From Myxococcales bacterium (GTDB lineage: Bacteria; Myxococcota; UBA727; GCA-2721815), in assembly GCA_002721815.1 (NCBI GenBank), contig PBLQ01000009.1, positions 33,074 to 69,592 of the forward strand: a stretch of DNA of 36,519 nucleotides, written 5' to 3'. A model generated the notes under the pieces. The model was not told where the DNA came from and did not search any database. It was given only the letters and a program-made list of their open reading frames with translations. Shown piece by piece: positions 6,883-15,700 of this stretch. Made by a program: the position numbers and the translations under genes. Each line of letters opens with the position of its first letter. Position 1 is the stretch's first letter.

Positions 6883-9111
6883 ATGACCAACACCCCTATT
6901 CTACCGCGACTCAAAGTCGGCCTTTCGGTCATTTTCTTACTGGGGCTGAGCGTCCGCTGTGAACCCGCAACGCCAGTGGAACGCATCCATCAATTCGATG
7001 ATTGCGCAAAACTCGAATCATTCTTAAAGGAACGGTACCTCGACCCTCAAAACCGGACCGTGGCGAGTAGTGGTGCGGGCGTTTTGTGGGGATGTGCGTC
7101 CTCCGAATCAATGATGTCCGCCCCCGAATCCAGCATGAACGACGCTGCCGGCGCAGAGCGCAGTGCCAGCGACATGGAAATGAGCGACAGTGTCACGGAC
7201 CTGGGTGGCGATGGTAACAGCAACGGCAGTGGGGTAGACAGTACGCCCCGCGATTTCACCAGCACCAATACCCAAGAAAAGGACGTAGATGAACCCGATA
7301 TGGTCAAAAACGACGGCGATCACATTTATGTGATTCGTGATGGACAACTCATTATTCTCGACGCATGGCCCGCCGAGGATACCAGTATTTTGAGCAGCAG
7401 CCCCCTGCCCGGCAGACCTCGATCCATGTTTCTGACGAACAACACCTTGGTGGTCATTGCGACCTCCCAGGTGGATTTGGTCACCGAGGAACAAACCAGC
7501 GATGATGTTTGGGAATGGGGCTGGCAGCCCACCACCGCTACCGCCACCGAAATATCCTGGATCGACATTTCAGATAAATCCAACCCCTTTTTCGTGCATA
7601 CAAAAAAATCCATCGGTGATTATTTGAGCGCCAGACGTGTGAACGATGAGATACTTCTCGCCACCCAATCCTCGCTCAATTGGCCCCGACAAGGCCTCCA
7701 GCGAAACGGGCTGTTTCAATACGACGAAAACATGGCGGCCCTGGCTGACTACACCATTAATGACATGTTGCCTGCAACCACAGCGACCTCCTTTCACAGT
7801 GAGGACAGCCCAGAAGCAGTGACCAACGGCACGCATCTGGGTGTGACAAAGAGTGTACAAGCGGCGCAATGTGAGAACATTTATGCATCGGATAAAAGCG
7901 ATGCCGACACCATTACTTTCTTTCAAGTCTATTCTGTGGACGAACCCGCCAAAGACACCAAGTCCACGGGCATTGTCAGTGGCTGGACGCATCTTTATTC
8001 ATCCACCGAAAACGCCTACATGGTGGTGACCGAATGGTACGACGGTGGGTATTACACACCTGGCTACAACGTCAGCAAAGTACACCAATTCTCAGCCTTT
8101 CAAGGAGATGGGGCGGTGGAATATGTGGCCTCCGGCATTTTCGACGGGCAGGTTCACAATCAGTTTTCCATGAGCGAGCGTGATGGCTTGTTCCGGGTGG
8201 TGGTGACCGAAAATCCTGGCACCGCCGGCAACAGCTGGGGTGGCTGGAACAGCGGCCAAGGCAATCTTACTTCTTTAATGGTCATGGAAAAAGAAGGTGC
8301 GGACCTCCTCGAAGTGGCCCGAGTGGAAAACATCGGCAATGATGAAGTCGTTCAGTCCGTTCGGTTCATTGGTGACCGGGCTTATGTGGTCACCTATCCT
8401 TTTGGCAGCGCGTGGAATTTCAGGCGAAACACCCAAGGGCCCATCATCGACCCTCTGTTCGTTATCGATTTGGAAGACCCAAGAAACCCCAAATTACGTG
8501 GTGAGTTAAAAGTGCCAGGTTATTCCACTTATATCCATCCATTGGGCACCGACCACTTGCTCACCGTGGGCGTCAACAGCGATGAAGACAACATGTACCA
8601 GGGCATGTCCATCAGCATTTTTGACGTCAAAGACCCCGACGCGCCATCGTTGGCACACCGTTTGGACTTTGGCTCAGAGGGCAGTGATTCTGATGCATTG
8701 AGTGACCACCACGCTTTCACTTTCTTCGCTGCTCAGGGGATTCTTGGTATCCCCATTCATACCACAGAACAAGGCTGGCCCGAATTCGACGGGGTCGAAC
8801 TCACCGAAAGTTCATTACGTCTCTTCAAGATCGACGTTGATTCCGACGATGGCATTCGCGAACTGGGTGCGTTAAGCCAGATGGGGCTTTGGGAGGATGA
8901 TCCCATGGTAGCGGAAAACACGTGGTTGCGAAGCTGCTATCCCGTGCGACGTTCCGTGATGATCAGCGATGATGAAGGCGTCTTCGCTTATGCCCTTTCT
9001 CACATGGGTGCCACGGTAGGCCGAATCACTGAAGATAACGTTGAAACTGTAACATCTTTATCCTTTGGGCAAGTGGCCCACGAGTGGTGTAATACCGAAG
9101 GCGGTCTGTAA
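6883..9111 (+). CDS. Secreted Beta_propel-domain protein (COG4880 type)
   Basis: A 742-residue exported protein. A signal peptide covers about residues 1-25 and ends in GLSVRC; the Arg before Cys makes a lipobox non-canonical, so lipidation is uncertain. After a Ser/Gly/Asp-rich linker, the hallmark of the Beta_propel family (PF09826) appears from about residue 128: TNTQEKDVDEPDMVKNDGDH, then IYVIRDGQLIILDAW. The rest is repeated beta-strand blades up to the C-terminus. The family is widespread in archaea and some bacteria and its biochemical role is not established. I chose ATG 6883 because TGGAG sits 6 nt upstream; ATG 6871 is in frame and gives four more residues. The open frame continues upstream to 6469 but crosses the divergent promoter region. 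Its TAA overlaps the next ATG (TAATG), indicating coupling. Confidence 0.88.
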   Translation: MTNTPILPRLKVGLSVIFLLGLSVRCEPATPVERIHQFDDCAKLESFLKERYLDPQNRTVASSGAGVLWGCASSESMMSAPESSMNDAAGAERSASDMEMSDSVTDLGGDGNSNGSGVDSTPRDFTSTNTQEKDVDEPDMVKNDGDHIYVIRDGQLIILDAWPAEDTSILSSSPLPGRPRSMFLTNNTLVVIATSQVDLVTEEQTSDDVWEWGWQPTTATATEISWIDISDKSNPFFVHTKKSIGDYLSARRVNDEILLATQSSLNWPRQGLQRNGLFQYDENMAALADYTINDMLPATTATSFHSEDSPEAVTNGTHLGVTKSVQAAQCENIYASDKSDADTITFFQVYSVDEPAKDTKSTGIVSGWTHLYSSTENAYMVVTEWYDGGYYTPGYNVSKVHQFSAFQGDGAVEYVASGIFDGQVHNQFSMSERDGLFRVVVTENPGTAGNSWGGWNSGQGNLTSLMVMEKEGADLLEVARVENIGNDEVVQSVRFIGDRAYVVTYPFGSAWNFRRNTQGPIIDPLFVIDLEDPRNPKLRGELKVPGYSTYIHPLGTDHLLTVGVNSDEDNMYQGMSISIFDVKDPDAPSLAHRLDFGSEGSDSDALSDHHAFTFFAAQGILGIPIHTTEQGWPEFDGVELTESSLRLFKIDVDSDDGIRELGALSQMGLWEDDPMVAENTWLRSCYPVRRSVMISDDEGVFAYALSHMGATVGRITEDNVETVTSLSFGQVAHEWCNTEGGL

Positions 9112-10286
9112 TGCGACGGTGCTGGCATATTTTTTTGATGTGCGTCATGGGCGTAATGGTGTGTCCCACTTTGCATGCCCAAGACCTCACGAGCCAAGAA
9201 GTTTATGACTTGGCGCTTTGTCGCGAAGCTGTTCACACCAGTGGAACCTCACAAGCGCTCAAATGCGTCCGCACTCTTAAAAAACAAAAAGACATCTCGC
9301 CGCAGATGAAAAACACGCTCGAGCAACTGGAAAACAAGCTGGCCCCCAAACGACAGTCATTCAAGTTCCAATCGCCGTTGGCCAACCAAAACTTTAACGC
9401 AGAGCTGATCATCAACACCGGACTTTGGGGCGCGGTGTCCGCCTTTCAGCTCACCGGCGCGGTTCTTTCAGCGACCCGCCTAGAAACAGCCGATTCATTG
9501 CCTTGGGTTCTGACCATGCCACCTCTGGGTGCCATCGGTGGCCTAGCGCTGGGTGCAGGCTTACAAAAATGGTTAAACCCGAGTTCGGGCACCATTGCCT
9601 GGGCCACCTCCAGCACCTGGTGGGGGTTTGTATGGGGCCAGGCCATGGGATTGATGGCATTGGAAGATAACACTGACGTAAAGAACATTCCCCTAGGGTT
9701 CGCGATTCCCTGGGTGAGCATGACCGTCCTGCCGGCCAGTGCCTATTTGACAGGAGAAATTTGGTCCGTTGACGAAGGCGATGTGCGCTTGGCAAACAGT
9801 GCCGCTTTCTTACTCCCCGCACTCTCATTGCCTATTTTGGCTATGGAAGCACCGGACGTTTCTGCCACCGGTGCATTTGTGGGCTTATCCATGCTGGGAC
9901 ACGTGGGCATGCTCAGTGCCGCTCCTTTCATCAATGTCTCCTACGGTTCTACCTGGCTGCTGGAGCTCGGCGGCGCGGTGGGCCTATTGACCAGTTTGGC
10001 CTCATTGCCCTTTTTGTATTCCGTCAGCGAAGATGAAAGGGGACGTTCGACGCTCTCAGATAATTTTGTGATTTACTATTTGACTGGGTTTTCAGCAGCT
10101 GGGGTTGCTGTGGGCGCCACCCTCATGGCATTGACCCACAATCTACCGGCAGGCGTTGCCAAGGTACAACATCAAAAGAAATCGCACCTCGCCCAGTGGA
10201 TGCCGCAACTCAGCCCACTCGTGGTGAATCACGCTAATTCCAATCGCCCCTCCCTCTCGGGCATTTTAGCCGCGTGGCGATTTTAG
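9111..10286 (+). CDS. Exported hydrophobic protein, unknown function (possible paralog of the next gene)
   Basis: A 391-residue protein that I do not recognise. It has a clear signal peptide with likely cleavage after LHA (residues about 1-24), then a short charged region with two Cys (to about residue 85). A long Gly/Ala/Leu-rich section follows with roughly eight hydrophobic stretches, up to about residue 350. The C-terminus (WMPQLSPLVV, then SGILAAWRF) ends in Phe, as many outer-membrane beta-signals do, but the central hydrophobic stretches look more helical. Its ATG overlaps the stop of the Beta_propel gene by one base, and the next ATG follows 8 nt after its stop, so all three are very likely one operon. 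Similar length, layout and terminal pattern suggest it is a diverged duplicate of the next gene. Confidence 0.82.
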   Translation: MRRCWHIFLMCVMGVMVCPTLHAQDLTSQEVYDLALCREAVHTSGTSQALKCVRTLKKQKDISPQMKNTLEQLENKLAPKRQSFKFQSPLANQNFNAELIINTGLWGAVSAFQLTGAVLSATRLETADSLPWVLTMPPLGAIGGLALGAGLQKWLNPSSGTIAWATSSTWWGFVWGQAMGLMALEDNTDVKNIPLGFAIPWVSMTVLPASAYLTGEIWSVDEGDVRLANSAAFLLPALSLPILAMEAPDVSATGAFVGLSMLGHVGMLSAAPFINVSYGSTWLLELGGAVGLLTSLASLPFLYSVSEDERGRSTLSDNFVIYYLTGFSAAGVAVGATLMALTHNLPAGVAKVQHQKKSHLAQWMPQLSPLVVNHANSNRPSLSGILAAWRF

Positions 10287-10294
10287 GGGCACCC

Positions 10295-11377
10295 ATGAAT
10301 CGACTCAGTCTATTTTTGACATTACTCTTCTTTTTAACCGCTTCTGTGAGTTGGGCAGAGGAGTCCAAAACTCCGCAATCTCCATCTAAGCCCCCCTCTC
10401 ATCAAAGTCTCGATTCCCACACGCCCGACTTTGAGTTGCAACTTTGGGACAAGAGCATCGACAAAGAAAAAGCGGACAAACGCAACTGGGCCAAAGAACT
10501 CTTTAACAGCGAGATTACCGAAACGGTGGGTTTGGCCTTTGGTGAAGGCGTCTTCACGACGATCATGGCCGAGGTTGCATTTACCCTGATTGCACCCCCA
10601 GATCTTCCTTCAATCGTCATTGGGCCCCTGCTTTTGCTTTCGCCAGTGGTCGGCGGGATCGTCTGGGCGGGTGGTGCCTTTGTCGGGCTGCAAACCTTTG
10701 ATGATTTTCGTGGTGGTCAACTGGATCTGTTGCGAAGCAGCTTTGTTCTAGGTGCAGCCAACAGCCTGTTCACCACCTTTTACATCTCTGAGTTCGGACG
10801 CTACACGGAAAGCAACACAAGCAATTCTGCCATTACTCCCTTGCTCATTGCATTCGGTTCGGTGGCCACAGTGGGTGCCGGTCTGGGCGCGGCCATCCTC
10901 TCGCCCATCTCCAACCCAGCCACTGGCGCGGTGGCCCTGAGTACTGGCATGACACTGGCCGCTCTGGTTCCCATCTTGGCGGCCATCGACTCCGAGACAG
11001 ATGATAACGATGTGATGACCGGTATAGGTATCGCTGCCAACTTAGGGTATGTGGGGGGGGCCGTCTTGGCCCAATACGTGCCCATTCGTCGACTGGACAC
11101 TTGGTTTTGGGATTTTGGGGCTGCCGTTGGCGCCTACACCGCCTTTTCTTTGGCTGTGACCAACAATGCGCCCAACCCGACCATTGGTTTTGGGTCCACC
11201 GCCTTCGGTCTACTGGCTGGTGGCGCCATAGGCTGCGGTCTGTCGAGATGGCTATTTAAAGATGTTGAGGTCCGTGAGGCGGGTCTTTTAAACCGTCTCA
11301 ACTGGACCCCGCTGGTGCTCAACGGCTACCAAACGCAAAAACCGGTGGGTGGCATCCAGTTACAGTTTGCTTTTTGA
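10295..11377 (+). CDS. Exported hydrophobic protein, unknown function
   Basis: A 360-residue protein of unknown family. The signal peptide (residues about 1-21) is followed by cleavage near SWA-EE. A charged Pro/Ser/Lys-rich linker runs to about residue 70, followed by repeated Gly/Ala-rich hydrophobic stretches. The C-terminus, NWTPLVLNGYQ then GGIQLQFAF, alternates polar and hydrophobic residues and ends in Phe, resembling an outer-membrane beta-signal. I chose ATG 10295 because AGGGG lies 5 nt upstream; the upstream in-frame GTG at 10274 would overlap the previous gene and displace the signal peptide. It shares length, signal peptide, hydrophobic core and the terminal W-P-V-G-F pattern with its upstream neighbour. 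Helical membrane protein versus outer-membrane protein cannot be settled by eye. Confidence 0.82.
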   Translation: MNRLSLFLTLLFFLTASVSWAEESKTPQSPSKPPSHQSLDSHTPDFELQLWDKSIDKEKADKRNWAKELFNSEITETVGLAFGEGVFTTIMAEVAFTLIAPPDLPSIVIGPLLLLSPVVGGIVWAGGAFVGLQTFDDFRGGQLDLLRSSFVLGAANSLFTTFYISEFGRYTESNTSNSAITPLLIAFGSVATVGAGLGAAILSPISNPATGAVALSTGMTLAALVPILAAIDSETDDNDVMTGIGIAANLGYVGGAVLAQYVPIRRLDTWFWDFGAAVGAYTAFSLAVTNNAPNPTIGFGSTAFGLLAGGAIGCGLSRWLFKDVEVREAGLLNRLNWTPLVLNGYQTQKPVGGIQLQFAF

Positions 11378-11426
11378 ACCCGCTCTGTGGTTTGATCGTC
11401 AATCAGTTTTGAAAGAGAGGGCTTTT

Positions 11427-12449
11427 ATGGGCTTGGGCGCAAATTACGACAAACGACTTCCCGAATACCTCATCGACTTGCACATCCACGCAGGGGGTTC
11501 GGTGGCGCCACACATCCTTTACGGGATTGCCATGCAACAGGGGTTTAAGTTGCCCACCAAGGACTACTGGGAATTCGTGGAGCTCATCACTGTTAAACCC
11601 GAAAAAGTCAAAAACTTAGATGATTATCTGGCCATCATGCACCAGTGGACCGAAAAGATTCAAAGCTCCCCCGCTGCCATGGAACGCTCCATTTACGAAA
11701 TCATTGGTAAAGAGTACCGCTCCAGCCGGGTGAACCAAATCGAGATTCGCTTCAATCCCATGAAACGCAACCTCCACGGGGAGCGCGACATGGACCACAT
11801 TATTGTGGCGGCCCTGCGCGGTATGGAAATGGCCTGCATGGAATACGGCGTGCGTGCGTGCTTCATTTTTTGCTTGGCCCGTGAGTTCACTTTCGAGCAA
11901 AACCAAGTGATTCTCGATAAAGCCATTAAGTACCAAAACCGTGGTGTGTTGGGGATTGACTTGGCCGGCCCCGAAAAAATGAACCTCGAACTGCGGCTCA
12001 ACGAAGCCCGGCGCTACGAACGGCTCTTCGATCGCGCCCGTGCTGCAGGCTTAAAAACCACGGTGCACACTGGTGAAACCTCGCACACATCAGGTGAAGG
12101 CGTTTTGGCCACCTTACAATTTTTAAAACCCCATCGCATTGGCCACGGCATTCGCGCCGCCTACAACGACGAAGCCCTCAAGCGCTTGGCCGACAGTGGC
12201 GTGGTGCTCGAATTTTGTCCTTCGTCGAACTTAGACACCCATGCCATCAAAGATTTAGACGAGATGCGTTTTATTTTGGGCAAGTTTAAAGAGGCCAAGG
12301 TCCCCTTCACCATCAATACCGATGGCACCTATTTGCTCAACACCCACCTGCAACATGAGGCCACCTTGCTCATGGACAATGACATCCTCACTCCCCAAGA
12401 GGTGGCGGAATGTTTTCGGGTGGCCCGCGAAGCCTCGTTCATTCACTAG
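11427..12449 (+). CDS. Adenosine-deaminase-fold metal hydrolase with altered substrate pocket
   Basis: A 340-residue cytosolic TIM-barrel enzyme of the adenosine/AMP deaminase family (usual length about 330-350). The zinc and catalytic set is visible: HIH at His19/His21, HTGE at His214/Glu217, IGHG with His240, the structural motif EFCPSSN, and the final zinc ligand Asp299 in NTDG. Two positions that contact the nucleoside in classical ADA differ. The Asp two residues after HxH (Asp19 of mouse ADA) is Gly23, and the Asp after the zinc Asp (Asp296) is Gly300. Hydrolytic deamination therefore seems preserved, but the substrate is probably not plain adenosine. I chose ATG 11427 because GAGAGG lies 6 nt upstream; the open frame extends into the preceding gene without a better start. 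It lies 49 nt after the exported-protein pair and could share their transcript. Confidence 0.9.
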   Translation: MGLGANYDKRLPEYLIDLHIHAGGSVAPHILYGIAMQQGFKLPTKDYWEFVELITVKPEKVKNLDDYLAIMHQWTEKIQSSPAAMERSIYEIIGKEYRSSRVNQIEIRFNPMKRNLHGERDMDHIIVAALRGMEMACMEYGVRACFIFCLAREFTFEQNQVILDKAIKYQNRGVLGIDLAGPEKMNLELRLNEARRYERLFDRARAAGLKTTVHTGETSHTSGEGVLATLQFLKPHRIGHGIRAAYNDEALKRLADSGVVLEFCPSSNLDTHAIKDLDEMRFILGKFKEAKVPFTINTDGTYLLNTHLQHEATLLMDNDILTPQEVAECFRVAREASFIH

Positions 12450-12468
12450 CTCCATCAAAGGGTTACCC

Positions 12469-12693
12469 ATGAAAAGCATGATTCTCTGCCTTCCCTTCCT
12501 TCTCGCGCTATCCCAGGCCTGTGGTGATCTTGAGCCGGCGCCGGCATGTGCCGCCCAAGATATGGTCTGTGAAGAAGACCAAGTGGCCTGTGAAGAAGAT
12601 GAAATCGGTGAGGATTTTTGCTTGGAGTACACCTCTGGCGAAAATGAATGTGAAATGGTGATTTACTGTAAATCAACACTCATTGAAGACTAA
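12469..12693 (+). CDS. Small Cys-rich acidic probable lipoprotein
   Basis: A 74-residue protein with a signal peptide ending LSQAC, where Cys18 is a plausible, though non-canonical, lipidation site. The mature part is very acidic and has six further Cys (27, 34, 41, 51, 61, 67), enough for three disulfides. Two CEED segments repeat at a seven-residue spacing. I do not recognise the family; small Cys-rich lipoproteins of this look are common in Myxococcota. It starts 19 nt after the deaminase stop on the same strand and ends 15 nt before the stop of the convergent giant lipoprotein gene. Confidence 0.72.
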   Translation: MKSMILCLPFLLALSQACGDLEPAPACAAQDMVCEEDQVACEEDEIGEDFCLEYTSGENECEMVIYCKSTLIED

Positions 12694-12708
12694 GTCGCAC
12701 TCCAATCT

Positions 12709-15700
12709 TTACGGCAACTCATAAAACTCTATACTTAACAGCGTGAAATCATCGGTGACTTTGGGGTAAAAATACAACGTGTCACGGCTGCAGGAGTTCC
12801 CACCACAACTCTCATAGGACCATTGTTCATTATCTGTGAGGTCGCCGAGGTAGGTTTGGAGGTTATACGCTGCATCGTAAACGGCTGACCACTCAAAAGT
12901 TAACGGCGTCGAATTGGGCTGGACAGAACCGGCACTACTACTTTTTGCCCATTTGAGCTCCGGCGCGGCACTCGTATCGCCACTCATGCGAAGTCGTACG
13001 CCTTTACAATGACCGATTTTGCGCATGAGGCCGCCGTCTTTTGAAAAATGGTAATCTAACCGATGGTTGTCATTACAATCGTTGCATTGCACTGACACAC
13101 CCACAGTGTTTGGATTTTCATTTTCTATCAGGTAATCGCCATGATTAAGAGGCGGCACAAAGGGCCACAACTCATCATCAAACCACCAGCCCTCGCAGAT
13201 TTTCACGTCACTGACCCGCCACTCAAAAGTAGATGGCGATGCCACAGACGCCCCATCGTTGCTCAGCGCTTGTACTTCAAGACGATGCAATCCCACTTCC
13301 AAATTAGTAAGCGTCAGTTGACCGTCGCAGGCAATGGGTTCTGCATCTAAAGTGCAAGCGAAATCACAAGCTGTGGTGCGGCACTGAAAATCAAAGTGTG
13401 CGGTGGTGTCCTGTGTGGCGCGCCCCGGCCCTAAAAACGGTTTTGTATCAAAAATCAGTTCACTGGCATACCAACCGTGGGGGTCGTCGGGCCAAATAAA
13501 ATCGCCGGGTTCGTCCACGACCTCCACATCGTATTCGGTTTTTGCCGTTTGGCCCGAACTGTCGGTGGCCCATAATTCGAAGGTGTGCATGCCCACGGCC
13601 AAGCCACTCACAAGAACGCTTTCACCGGACAGACCAGACTCTACATCGCCATTCACCACCCAGAAAAAAGCAGTGCCACTCAATGCACCATCTTCAGGAT
13701 CCACAGCGCTGGCCGTCATTTCAAAGCCCGTCAGGCCCCGAGCAGCAGAAACCACCGCTGGGCCAAACACTTTGGGCAATGGGTAGGCATTAGGTGCCCA
13801 AGGGCCGTAGTTGCTGCGCGCCATCAAACCATCTTCGCGATAATCGTAAATGAGAGGGTGATCCACCAAATCGTCTAACGGTTCTGTTATGCCGCTGTCA
13901 TCCAGCATTTCCGTGACGTTATACCCCCAAAAGGTATCGGTCACATCCAAAACGCCTTCGTCAAATTCTGAGACATTCAACAAAAACGACTGTTCTGATA
14001 TCGCCATGTCTGCCGCAGTATCGTCGGTGAGGACACTGTTGTGTCGAAAAGTGCTCAACGCCGTTAGGTCAGTAAAGACGCCCGTCACATCACCCAACAG
14101 ATGATTATAAAGCATTCCGTGGGTCCCATAATGTTCCATGCGGTCAGCCTCACCATACCGCTCAAATACAGAGGCCTGAAAAAAAGTATCTTCACTTTGT
14201 ATGGCATACAGCTCCGACGAAAAGACCTCTAAGGTACCGCTTACGTTTTTCAAATGGGTGTTCCAACTTTGGAAATAACCATATTCGCTCCCGTAGTATG
14301 GTGCCCAGGTTCGAGTTCGGCTTGGGTTGAGGCTCACATCGAACATGCGCACCACGCCACGACTTTTCAAATCATTATCGGTGCGACTATGGTTGCGGTC
14401 GGAGTTACTGTGGTACCATCTCAATACGCCATTATCAGACACCGAAATGCCTCCCGCTTGATTTATGGTCGACTTGGGTCCAAAGTTTTGTTTTAAGTCA
14501 ACGTGGCTCATCGTCAAACTTCCGTGCTGATCAATCTTAATAACACCAGAATTGGAGATGGAATTGCCGCTGCGCCCCGAAGCGCTATTGCGACTAAAAA
14601 CGACGTTGGAGAGGAAAGCCTTGGTGCCTTTCGTTTCTAAGACCGGCATATTTCCAGTACAACAGCCATCGCGCCCATCGCCATTACCCAAAAAATGGGT
14701 TTCTGTAGCGTAAAAGACACCCTCGTCAGCGACCTCGACGGTTCGCTCTTTATTGGCTTGAAAGCGTGACCCCATGGCCAAGAGTGGCACCGTGGTTTTG
14801 ATGCCCCCATCGCAATGCGCCATCACCGATCGAATCATTGCAAGCGTGCCGCCCTCCACGCGGAGGGTAATATGGGACGGGTCTGCACTGCTCGGTGCCC
14901 CATCCAAATCTGCCGCGTTGACCATTTTGGTGCGGTAAAGGATATGGCCTCGTAAATATTCTCCCTTAAAACCGCGCAAGGCGCCGGGCAAACTGTCTTC
15001 ATGCAAATGGATGCCACCCCAACGGCTGTCTTCGGTGGCGTGAGAATGGTTAAAGGTCACCATGTTATTATCGTTTTCGAGCCAGGCTTCCTCATAGCCA
15101 AAATGAAAGCCGTCGCCGCGCTCGCCGTAGACCGCTAAGCGCCCTCGAACGGTTAAGGTCCAATAGGTATCATCAGGCCCATCGTTAAAAATAATTTGTG
15201 TGCCCGGCGCAATGGCGAGCATACCGTTTTCTGGCACGGTGATGTTTTGGTCCACGTAAATGGGACTGTGACTCGACGTCCACACGGTCATCAACGGCAG
15301 GCCGCCGCCCACGTAAGTTGGGCCCGAATTGGCCGCAGGCAACGCGTCTAGCACCTCGGGCTGCTCCGCCTGTGGGTCAGCACTTACTTCATAAAGGCTT
15401 TCGACTTCCTGGTCGTCCACCGTGCTCACGATGTATTTGTAAGCGGTTCCATTGGTAACGTCCGTATCGGTGAAGAGCAACGCTTCGTGCCTATAAGGCC
15501 CATCGTTGTTTAACAACACGTAGTCGCCCACCTCACCCGTCTCTGACACTGTGGCACGCCGAATGTTGTAGCCGGCAATATTGTCTTGTTCGGGGGCTTC
15601 CCAACGAATGTCCACCCGACCATCGCCCGCCATGGCCACGGGCAAATATGGTACCAAAGGTCGCACCGAAAAAACTTGGTTGGTGGTTTCAGAGGCATTA

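Noticed and set aside
12694-12708. Terminator between the convergent small lipoprotein and giant lipoprotein genes
   Set aside because: The gap is only 15 bp and no hairpin is visible in it or in the flanking codons.
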